NCBI RefSeq assembly: GCF_000283155.1
Contig: NW_004454171.1
Span: forward strand, 10,127,712-10,191,711
Direction of reading: 5' to 3'
Length of the DNA stretch: 64,000 nucleotides
Origin: Ceratotherium simum simum
Lineage: Eukaryota; Chordata; Mammalia; Perissodactyla; Rhinocerotidae
A program made the translations under genes and the position numbers. The number at the start of each line of letters is the position of its first letter. Position 1 is the first letter of the stretch. The notes beneath the pieces are model-generated. The model saw nothing but the letters and a program-made list of their open reading frames with translations, searched no databases and was not told the DNA's origin. This document shows positions 48,941 through 58,762 of the stretch, piece by piece.

Positions 48941-51326
48941 AGTATCAGTCAGCTTTCACTGGGTTAAGCTGTGGTAACAAACAACCCTGAATTCTCAGTG
49001 GCTCACAAAAACAAAGTTTTGTAATTTGCTCATATTATATGTTGGCTCTGGAACAGCTGTGATTTTGCTAGGCTCTGCTTGGCTCTGCTCCACATGTCTT
49101 TTTTATTCTGAGATCTAGGCCAAAGGAGAAGCTCCAATTTAGGCCATGCTATTCCTGAGGCAGAGAGAAAACAAAACCACATGAAGACTCTTAAAGCTCT
49201 GCTTGAATGTGGCCAAGCCTGAAGTCAATGGGGGAAGGGAGTACCCTGTTCCCCAGGAGGCCTTGCAAGTCACGTGCCCATGCGTAAGGACGTATAATAC
49301 TCTTACAGGGAAAGCTGTATATAATTTGGAAGAATAATGCAATCTACAACAGCCCATCTTCTTGTTCTCTTCCTTCATCAAGTAAAATATACTCACTCAA
49401 CCCTTCTCCAAGGAAGACACTATAAAAGTTCTACTTAGTCACTGTATTGAGCTCAAAGTCCATCATCTCATGAAAGTCATTCTATCAGGTCCAGATAAGG
49501 CTTTGCTTGATCTAAGGTTCTCTGAACTAAAACGACAAGTTACTGCCCCTTCCCACCCCATACACCCAGGAAACAATAGTGGAATGGAAAAAGCATAACC
49601 ACAATAAGTATGCCCATTCAGAATGGAGAAGAATGCAGGGGACAGGCGGGGTCAGTAGTGCAGCAGGGCACACAGTAGTCACTGGCCTGTGGCGGTTAAG
49701 AAACATCCTATTGGATACTAAGAGCACCTTCCTACCCTGGTGGGAGGGAAAGTTTCTTGAATAGAAATTGGTTCTAGTCCCTGGAAGTAGTTTCCCAGCC
49801 GAATGTACTTCGTGGCCCTTGGTTCTACCCTCTGGGCAGTCCTTCTTTCCCATGATTGTCCTTGGCCACATATGCATATGGCTTTGGAGAATACACACTC
49901 CTTGGAACTGTAGCAGGTTCCTTCCTGCTTATCAAAGGCTGGGAGCCCAAAGGTCATTTCGTATCTCAAACCAACATAGTATCTATCTTAGGGTAATCAC
50001 ATATTTCAGTTTGCCCGGAAGCCCTGGTTTATGGCTGTTGTCTTGGTGCAATTAATAATTCCTCTTTCTTCCTTAAAATGTTGCAGTTTGGTTAATATAT
50101 TATACAATTACTTTGCTTTTATCCTGTAAAATTTTCACAAAAACTCATCTAGCTTCTTATTCATTTCATGTCTAGCACCACTATGTGCCAATAACCACAT
50201 GCAGTTCTTTTTGAGGTGGGTCTGTCTCTCTAGATTAATTTATTGGATGTTGATCTTATCAGGCTTTTGTGAGAGAGCTATGCCCTTATTTACTTTTTCA
50301 TGAACCGTTTTATTCATTTGAAAGGATTTATTGGGGGCCAACTCAATTTAGTCTTAGATCTTTGTACCAAGGCTGAGGTTTAATTGGCCTTTTGGCTCAA
50401 AACTTTTTAACTTATACCAGTTGAAATTGAGAAATAGTCCCACTTTCCAGCCCTGCAAGTCCCAGAAGTTCTGGATTCTCTAGATTCCTTTCAATTCTGC
50501 TGGCAAAGCAGCCAGTTCTTTTCTGAGCTCATTTTTTTTTTTTTTTTTTTTTTGCAGTAACTCATCAAATGCAGCCAGTGGCTGCCAATTCATAATTCCA
50601 ACATTCTGTTTTCCCAGTTTGTGTCTTAAGTCACAAGTTTGTTAGGGACATTATCCGCTTCCAAGTTTACTGCAAGAAACAGTTTTACCAAATATTTTGC
50701 CTCTAAAAATGCCAACCTCTAGTTACAGTTTCCTTGACTCTCTGGCCCTAAAGTCAACATTACATATTTTATGTTTTTTGCTGTTATTGTTATAGCAGCA
50801 CCCCACTTCTTGGTACCAACTTCTGTATCAATCAGATTTCCTTAGGTTATGGTGTAACACACACAACTGATGTATTTTAGTGGCTTGCAATAAAAAGGCT
50901 TCTCTTTCACTCTTGTTTCATATTGTCTGCAATATGCCAGCAACACTGCTTAGCTCTGCTCCACATGTCTTATTTGACTCGGATCTGGGTTGAAGGAGTG
51001 GCCCTGATAAGGAACAAAAATATGAATGAACTCAGTTTGAACCTATCTACTGTATGCCCCAGCTTAGGAGGACAGCAAATACCCACTTAATCGCAGGCTT
51101 ACATTCTTGTGGCAGGAGAACAGAACTATTAAAGCTTCTGTTCAGATGTGGTATGTGTCACTTCTGATCACAGTTCATTGTTCAAAGCAAGTCACACGGC
51201 CAATCTGTGTGTGGTAGGGAGCATATACCTTCCCAGAGAGGCACCGCAAGTCATGCAACACTGGGAGGGCATGGGAATTCGAAGGCAGGCAGCAGATTAT
51301 TGGGAAGAATAATACAGTCTCCCACA
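48941..51326 (-). mobile_element. MaLR-type element, LTR-internal-LTR
   Basis: Two related LTR copies in the same orientation, about 48,941-49,351 and 50,824-51,326, flank about 1.47 kb of internal sequence. Both contain TAGCTCTGCTCCACATGTCTT-type sequence, then a CCGCAAGTCATG / TTGCAAGTCACG region and the end AGAATAATRCARTCT. A Leu-type primer-binding site sits beside the right-hand LTR, fixing minus-strand orientation. The size fits MaLR elements, whose internal region is about 1.5 kb and non-coding. ORFs inside (up to 123 codons) are chance frames. Confidence 0.72.
50801..50819 (-). other. MaLR primer-binding site
   Basis: Minus-strand TTGGTACCAAGAAGTGGGG, immediately after the 5' LTR, closely resembles the known start of MaLR internal sequence (TGGTACCGAGAAGTGGGG). 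Confidence 0.75.
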
Positions 51327-53356
51327 TCCTCAAATATATATGGTCATACTCACCATGAAAATTTGTTAAAATAGAAATTAGGAATCATAACACTTTCTCT
51401 GTTAAAACAAAAAGGGATGAGATATAAAGTAGGTTTATTTTGGAATGGAACAAGTAATTCATGGTTCATTGGTAAAAGAACCATCAACAAGACTTTAAAA
51501 AAAAAAGTCTTCATAGATTCATTGAAGAAAATAGTACAGAAACCTATGACTTTACATGTACTATCAAAATTAAAATAAAAAGAAAAATCTCTTTGATAAT
51601 ACAGGAGGCAAGGTATTGAGAGCCCAGATCCTAAAGGGAGAATTTATGGCTGAAGGCCTAGTCAGTACTGAATATGTACACTCATTAGTCAAGATTAAGT
51701 TCAGCTTCAGGTGACAAAAGCAAAGTAAGTTTCAAAAAAAACAGAAGTCTATTTTTCGCTCATGGATTCGAAATTTCCAGGAAAGTAGTTTGGGGCTGGT
51801 ATGGGGATAAGGCACTCAGGATCTTTCTGTTTAGTCTTCTGTCATCCTCAACACGCAGGCTTCACTTCAGGGCCAAGATGGCTCCTTGAGTTCCAGGCGT
51901 CAGGCACAAACAATAGGCATGCTCTCTCACTTTAAAGACCCTTGCTGGAAGTGACATATAACATTTCTGCTTAACATACTATTGACCAGAACTTAGTCAC
52001 TTGGCTACACCTAGCAGAAAGAGAGGCTGTGAAATTTAGAGTTTATTCTGTGGCACTATATGTCCAGCTAAAAGTTCAAGATTAAATTACCAAGAAGTGA
52101 AAAACAAGAAAGGGCATAACCAGCAGTCAATGTAGTCAAATGGGAACATAGGAAATATCATTTAAACCCCAAATCATTTAAAGTTAAGAAGCTTTTGGTT
52201 TATTTTTCATTCTGCAATATGATTTTTCTGTGTTGGTGGCAGCTGCTGTTCGAGGCTGACATTACAACTTCATGTTGCTTGAATTGTCCCAGCTGCCTGC
52301 AATATGGCCTTGGAATGCGGGACTGCTCCCTCTGGTGGGAGGCAACACAGCTTACATTACATTGGGTATCGTAGAAGCCCCTGTCTGAGACAGACTACAT
52401 ACTTACTGGCCTCCTAGACTAGGGTAGACAGCACATAGATATATCCATCTTCTTTAAGAAAAAAGGTGAGCTATCTAGGCATAAATTATGCCCCTTTACA
52501 ACTGCATACTGGAAGACTCCATGAGGACCAAGCTCAGATAGCTCAGAATCTCTTTAAAATTCATGCTGATGCTACGGCTGCTGTTGTGTGTGCTCTGATC
52601 CCAGGCCAAATGGTCCAGAAGCTGGAGTTTCATTCATTCCAACTGGAAACCAGGAAAGAATTTCAAGAAAAAAATAAAAACTTGATTCTGAGTTTAACCT
52701 CTTTATATTACCTGCTTGCTACAAATATTTTCTTATACTCATCTCTTACACAACATAGCCTTTCAACGGAGCCATCTTTGCTCCATTCCCAGTATTTCAC
52801 CTACCCTTAGGATCAAAGAATAATAAAAATTTCTTAAGTTAAACAACGCTTTATGAAACAGTAGGGAATAACCACTATAGAAATAAAATGCAATGGGACC
52901 ATGATGCATTTATGCAATATTTGGACTGGGGAGAAGATTTGCTCTTTTAATGTATAAAGAAGTAATGGGACGTAATGGGTACTTGTAAAATGAGCCAAAT
53001 CTCAGGAAAACTGAAGCAGTTTTGAATTGATGGTATCATTTTTATGTTTAAATAGAGGAAATTGCAAACATTAATGTGAAGAAAGCAAAATGTAGTTCAT
53101 AATTTGTATTGCTCATGCTATTTCTGACTAGTAATAATAGTCTACTCTCCAAATTGGCATTCAGCTGAGCACCAGAGGAGGATATGGTTTGTATTCTGGG
53201 ATCACTTTGGAAGGGTAGGCATTTGTCATACAAAATGGACTCTCTCTGGATTAACTGTCCACAAAACTTTCTTAAATCGTGCGCAAACCAAAACTCAAGT
53301 TTTACACCGATTATGTTTGATTGTATTAGCCTTTAGGATGATAAAAAACTCCATTT
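51327..53356. other. Intergenic with a possible old LTR remnant
   Basis: No gene is supported. About 51,690-52,170 has LTR-like motifs (AGGGCCAAGATGGCTCC, TTGACCAGAACTTAGTCACTTGGC) but I cannot assign it. A 114-codon plus-strand ORF at 52,466-52,810 has no recognisable content. Confidence 0.35.
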
Positions 53357-53372
53357 AAAACTTGGTCATCCA

Positions 53373-53620
53373 GGGGCCAGCCCGGTGGCGCAAGTGGTTA
53401 AGTGCGCGCGCTCTGCTGCGGCGGCGCGGGGTTCGCCGGTTCGGATCCCGGGCGCGCACCGCCGCACCACTTGGCAAGCCATGCTGTGGCGGCGTCCCAT
53501 GTAAAGAGGAGGAAGATGGGCACGGATGTTAGCCCAGGGCCAGTCTTCCTCAGCAAAAAGAGGAGGATTGGCAGATGTTAGCTCAGGGCCGATCTTCCTC
53601 ACAAAAACAAAAAACAAAAA
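53373..53620 (+). repeat. ERE SINE, short form, near-intact, with TSD
   Basis: A plus-strand ERE with a GC-rich, little-mutated head: GGGGCCAGCCCGGTGGCG, A-box region GCAAGTGGTTAAG and B box GGTTCGGATCC. Two GATGTTAGC units follow, with a (CAAAA)n-type tail. A near-perfect 16-bp duplication (two mismatches) lies at 53,357-53,372 and 53,621-53,636. High CpG content suggests a young copy. Confidence 0.97.
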
Positions 53621-53636
53621 AAACCTTCGTCATCCA

Positions 53637-54119
53637 AAAATAATTTGACCCTACTTCCTGTGCTATATGGACATTGTTAACTTCTGCTTGAGAAGGTGGA
53701 ACTGTCCATTCCCAGCAAAGAGTAAGAGTAAGAAATTGAGCAACTAACAAGATCAAGAAAGCAGACTGCTTTCCAGCTTCCGATTCAGGGCTTGACTCGA
53801 GCTTCATTTTTGCTTTTTGAAGCCAATTTCCCAGGACTTTTTCCCCAGAACTTCAGAGAACTCTATAAATAAGTCTTAGTACAAAATATAGCAAAAATCA
53901 AAGGGTAGGGATTATTCATCACAATTCTGTTCCCTTTCATTTGTGTGTCTTCCTTCTCTAGATGATTTTAAGTTTGCCAAATATTTGACTAGATGGTAGG
54001 GAGTTGCTTAGTTATATACAATCTAGCAAAGCAATTTAGCACATCCAGACCCAAAGTGAAATTTCACACACACACACGCACAAACACACAGACACACACA
54101 CCAGTTTTAGTCCTGAGAT
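53637..54119. other. Intergenic with a (CA)-rich microsatellite
   Basis: Nothing gene-like. An interrupted CA-rich microsatellite lies at about 54,064-54,102. Confidence 0.5.
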
Positions 54120-54270
54120 GCCATCTCATCTAAACCTCTCATTGTCCAGGATAAGAAATGGAAACACAGAAAGTTGAAGAGATTTTCCCAAACTAAACAT
54201 ACCTTGTGGTAGGACCAGGTTTCAGAAACAGGTCTTGAACTCCCAGTGTTTTCATCCTACCGTTCCAGAT
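54120..54270 (-). repeat. MIR SINE
   Basis: Reversed MIR motifs GATAAGAAATGGAAACACAG and AAAGTTGAAGAGATTTTCCC, then GGTCTTGAACTCCCAG. It is diverged. Confidence 0.65.
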
Positions 54271-54393
54271 CAGCAATATTTACCACTATTTGTACATGTT
54301 ATAAAATGTCTATAAATATCTCCCAACTTACACAGATTTTTAATAGATTTTAAAATATTTGCTTTTATATGTCTTTAAATTTACATTTTGAAA

Positions 54394-54635
54394 TTTTTTT
54401 TTTTTTTTTTTGTGAGGAAGATCAGCCCTGAGCTAACATCTGTTGCCAATCCTCTTCTTTCTGCTGAGGAAGACTGGCCCTGGGCTAACATCCATGCCCG
54501 TCTTCCTCCACTTTATATGGGACGCCACCACAACATGGCTTGACAAGCAGTGCGTCGGTGCGCGCCGGGGATCTGAACCCGGGCCACCAGCAGTGGAGCA
54601 CGTGCACTTAACTGCTACGTAGTGGGGCTGGCCCC
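54394..54635 (-). repeat. ERE SINE, short form
   Basis: A minus-strand ERE: poly(T), two GAGCTAACA/GGGCTAACA units, reversed B-box region GGGATCTGAACCC and the head ending GTGGGGCTGGCCCC. The 143-codon minus-strand ORF at 54,433-54,864 runs through it and is a SINE artefact. Confidence 0.95.
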
Positions 54636-55501
54636 TTGAATATGTTTTTAAACTTAAAGATATAGAAATATAATAAAAGCAAGGAGATACACAGAGCAAG
54701 AGGAGAGGTGCGTTTTGTTGTAGTTGTCCATGGCTTCTGGGTCTCCAAGCACTGGGGTGGGGTGGGGCGGGGTGCTGGTGACTCTGCACAGGTGGGACAT
54801 TGTCAGAGTTGAGCAAATAGGTGATTCCTCTGCATTTTTTACCAGAGGGTATAAAAAGGGACAATGCCTATGTATATTTGAATAACAGCCTTTCCAGCTT
54901 TCCAGTGTTCCAGCAAGTGGTTTCAGGAGAGTCAACCTGCTGACTCTTTTACTCAAGCAGTTCTGAAACTGAATTTGTACCTGGGTGTTCTTGAACAACT
55001 CTGCAGTTTTCTCATGTGCCAGAAAGTAATGCCCTTACAGGCCACCCCAGGACTCTGGTTCAATACCTATTTATTTACATGTTTCTGACACTGAACTTGG
55101 TCTGAGGACCACAATAATACGCCCAAGTTCTTCCTATACGTAAGGAGTATTGTAAGAAGCAGAGGGAAAGATTTGTAAGCTAAATTATTCACCACGTGTG
55201 TTCACAGCTACTAGTCTTTCAGATGTAAGAGAAGGAAAAAGATTTTTCATGATCTTTTAATATCTGCATTATTCAGCAAATTTAGATGTCTTTTATAATT
55301 TTCCAATTTACAAACAAGCTGTATGTATATGCATATGTACATGTAACCTTATATTTCTGTTCACATATGGAAATTTTATAGTTATATGCATGCATATTAT
55401 GACTACTTCTATAGCTATAACATGAAATATATGGATAAGAAATTCTAAAGTCAGCCAAATAGCCGATTATCTCATTTCTCAGAAACATCTGAAAGCCTAG
55501 C
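54636..55501. other. Intergenic, nothing recognised
   Basis: Unique-looking sequence with a short GC-rich patch (GGGGTGGGGTGGGGCGGGG) near 54,752-54,772. No supportable gene. Confidence 0.4.
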
Positions 55502-55517
55502 ATCAAGATCTATTTTT

Positions 55518-55827
55518 TTTATTTATTTTTTTATTTTTTTGTGAGGAAGATCAGCCCTGAGCCAACATCCATGCCAATCCTCCTCTTTTTGCTGAGGAAG
55601 ACCGGACCTGAGCCAACATCTATTGCCAATCCTCCTCCTTTTTCCCTTTCCCCAACGCCCCAGTAGATAGTTGTATGTCATAGTTGCACATCCTTCTAGT
55701 TGCTGTATGTGGGATGCGGCCTCAGCACGGCCAGAGAAGCGGTGCGTCAGTGCGTGCCCGGGATCCGAACCCCGGGCCGCCAGTAGCAGAGCGCGCGCAC
55801 CCAACTGCTAAGCCACGGGGCCGGCCC
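55518..55827 (-). repeat. ERE SINE, long form, young, with TSD
   Basis: A minus-strand ERE: T-rich start, two GAGCCAACA units, the CTTCTAGTTGCTGTATGTGGG middle segment, reversed B box GGATCCGAACC and an intact head CCACGGGGCCGGCCC. A perfect 16-bp duplication (ATCAAGATCTATTTTT) lies at 55,502-55,517 and 55,828-55,843. This is among the best preserved copies here. Confidence 0.97.
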
Positions 55828-55843
55828 ATCAAGATCTATTTTT

Positions 55844-56224
55844 ATGTGGATGTTTTATATAGACCCTGCCATGCTTTATTTTCTAGAAAGAGTTCAAATA
55901 ACTAAAAGCAAGTTCCTACAGCCAAACCAAATATTTCTTACTTTTTATGACATATGGGAATATTTTTTATAGCTCTAACAAACTGGGCCATGTCCCAAAC
56001 CTTAGGCTTCTCCCTCCTTATGGTGACAAATCAATATTTACCTTATACTGCTGGAGAGTTAGAGTTAATGTGGTTCAGTCATAATCTATGAATTTTCCAG
56101 GAAATGCCAGGATGTAGATGGAATACTGGTTAGTATTCAACATTTTAGAAATTCTACAGCAAGTTTTCATCTAGCTCCTGAAATTCTCCATTTCAAGCGT
56201 ATTTTAGACAATGATTAGTAATCA
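55844..56224. other. Intergenic, nothing recognised
   Basis: No gene or named repeat. Confidence 0.4.
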
Positions 56225-56760
56225 AAATTTCAATTTGGCAAACATTTATTGAACCAGAGCAAAGCACACTGCTTGAAATTGAGGGTATAGTGATGAATAA
56301 AAAAATCCTTGCCCTCAAGGAGCTTTTAATCTAGCAGATGATGCAGAGGAGTATGTAATTAACTAAACCGCGAGTCAGTGCAGTAACCGACTTAAGCCGG
56401 TTCCCAAGGCAGCACAGAGGAAGGAGGGGTGACCTGTCGAGTTAGGAAAGGCTTCGCGAAGGGAGTGGGGCATTTGTGCTGCTCCTTGAACAGGGTAAAC
56501 AAACAAACAAACATCTGGGTTGCCGGGACAGTCCTAGTTTCGGCTGTTATCCTGGAATAATTATAATAGCGCACTTTCACTCTCAAAGGTTTTCTTTGGA
56601 CAATAAATTATATGATCGCACTAGTATGGAAACGTACATAAGACAGTGACTGAGAGAAGAAGGAGGGAAAGAATTTCAGCTGGACCAAACAGCAGGACTA
56701 AAGGCACGGAGGAATAAATCCCAGGTATGTCTGGGGCAAACTGTGCATAAAATCTTTCTC
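56225..56760 (-). mobile_element. L2 fragment with an internal interruption
   Basis: AACATTTATTGAACC, CCTTGCCCTCAAGGAGCTTT and GTTAGGAAAGGCTTCGCGAA are L2 3'-region motifs read on the minus strand. About 56,640-56,760 (CAGCAGGACTAAAGGCACGG) looks like its continuation. Between them (about 56,517-56,640) lies another repeat-like segment (GCCGGGACAGTCCTAGTTTC) that I cannot name. Confidence 0.55.
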
Positions 56761-58059
56761 CTGTATGTTCAAAAGAGGGCATTTCCCCCGCCCCCGCTTT
56801 TCTATTGCTGTTTGAACTGAAATGGGAGTATGTTCTATAAGAACTGTCGTGAACCTTCTATTTGCATATTTAACTTATTTTTCTTTTGAGGAATGTGCCT
56901 ATTGTGCAGCACAGCAGACCTTTTCCTATATTTATCCCTCATATTCCATTTTCATTTGATCAGACTTTTATTTCTGACAAGGAACTATTTTCACATCACA
57001 GAGAGGGAAATTAAAAAACAATCCATACATTTCATTATCTGCCTTCTAACCAGTTAACACTGAATTAGAACATACAAGTGCTTGCAGTTTGCCTTTGTAG
57101 TTTCTAAGAAATAAATGTTTAAAGAGAAAATGATCAAAATTAGAAAGACATTATTGCTGTCTTTATAACTACTCAGGGGAAAAGGATGGAATATGCTGAA
57201 ATAATAAAGAAAATCTTAACTAACTTGCATTGTTTCAGAACAATAGATTTACACTATTACTTTTTGTGTGATAAAGACAATTTCTGATAGAAATATTTCC
57301 CTGAGGTATTTTTTAACAGAAAGGTGCTAAATTTAGAACAAAGAAACAATGACTATTGTGATGCATATATATATGAAAAAATAATACAGCCGTCAATTAA
57401 GCAATTCCAACAAACACTGAAAAGACTCTATCTTCCTTATCGCATAAGAAAGCACAGTAGACTTGACATTCACGATTTGTTAATCCCCAAACACTTTTGT
57501 CTTTGCCTTTTAGGATCATTCCAAGAGCTGAAACTACTGATTCTACGTGTAAGTACCATGAGCATATAGAATACGGAACACACAAAGGTGTGAAAGACAG
57601 GAAAGGGCGATGGCTATGGACCATTTAAAGGAAAGATGAATGCAGGGATAGGGAGGGTCCAGCTCCGTCCTCTGCCCTCTTGTCACACTTGCTTCTCAAT
57701 GGAGCTGCTTCAGAGAGCTGCCACTTCCAGACAGGAATTGAAGTCCATCCTGCTGCAAGCCCTTAGCTCCTTTCCCAGCCCAGTTTGGTATCAAGGTTTC
57801 CCCTGGCATGAAACTGGTACCCTATTCCACAGCTTTTCTCATGAGCAGCTGATATGAGGTCTACACATCTTCAAAGAGGGCTTTTAAAATGTTTGAAATT
57901 AGCTAAAATGTCAATAAACTTAGAAGGAACATTTATATTTGACAGAGTTATCTAATTACTCTGATTTTCCTGACTTTCTATGAGTATAACATAACAATAA
58001 ACCCATTTGGAGATGCTGTTTTGATGAAATAACGTATCATCTTTTCCTCTTCTTAGGTC
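56761..58059. other. Intergenic, nothing recognised
   Basis: About 1.3 kb of AT-rich sequence. Short ORFs (73-81 codons) have no domains. Confidence 0.4.
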
Positions 58060-58450
58060 TTCACCTTCCCTTTCCTTGACTCTTGGACTAGTTTTCTAAC
58101 TGACCTAGCTGCCTCTAGTCTCCGCCCACTTGGCCCCATTTCTGGTCTGCTCCCCAAAGCATCCTTCTAATACACGCCTTGATTATGCCCCTGTTTAAAG
58201 TGTTTTGATGGCTCCCAGTACTCCAGCATAAAGCTGTAGTTAGTCTGAAGCATGGCGTGCAAGGCTGTGCACAATGACCTTTCTAGCCTTACTGCCTTTC
58301 CCTCTCATACCTGATACCTTTGAAGAATGTCAGCCTGGTGAACCTGCCCTTTCTGTTAAGCCTCTCTGACTCTGACTTAGCCACACTCTCCTGTGTATAC
58401 CACGGCGATGACTGGATATGCCTATGGGCCTGAGTGTTATTGGAGCTCTT
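58060..58450 (+). mobile_element. L2 fragment
   Basis: CTAGCTGCCTCTAGTCTCCG, GCATCCTTCTAATACACGCC, GATTATGCCCCTGTTTAAAG and GCAAGGCTGTGCACAATGAC follow L2 ORF2 in the plus orientation. It lies just beyond the predicted GPR158 poly(A) site. Confidence 0.7.
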
Positions 58451-58762
58451 GTTCATCTAAAGATCATTGTTGCTTGGCAGTTTGCCTGGTATGTGTGCTG
58501 AGTAAATTAAGAGAGGCAGCCGAATTAGTTCCCATTTGGCTAGAGCTTTCTTAAATCAAAACCAACAGTCCTAACAGGTTTTATTGGCTCCAAATGACAG
58601 CTGTATGTTTGAGGCCACATTTGGCCAGTCACATATGTCTATAGATGACAGGCAACATGAGGATGTATGTGCATAAGTGCACCAAAGCCGAAAATATATG
58701 AGATTCCTTCCAAAATCAGTTAGGTGAAATAAATTCAATTTCAAGAGATGAACACACAAATC

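Noticed and set aside
53373..53445. tRNA-like head of the ERE as a tRNA gene
   Set aside because: It has A and B boxes but lacks a proper cloverleaf and anticodon arm, and it continues into the SINE body and A-rich tail.
54433..54864. 143-codon ORF, one of the longest outside GPR158
   Set aside because: It runs through an ERE SINE and its flank. Similar peptides recur in other ERE copies because of shared SINE sequence.
1..58760. An undescribed biological system in the intergenic part
   Set aside because: I looked on both strands for linked ORFs, RNA structures or arrays. What can be named is retroelements, MITEs and microsatellites, and the rest shows no organised signal.
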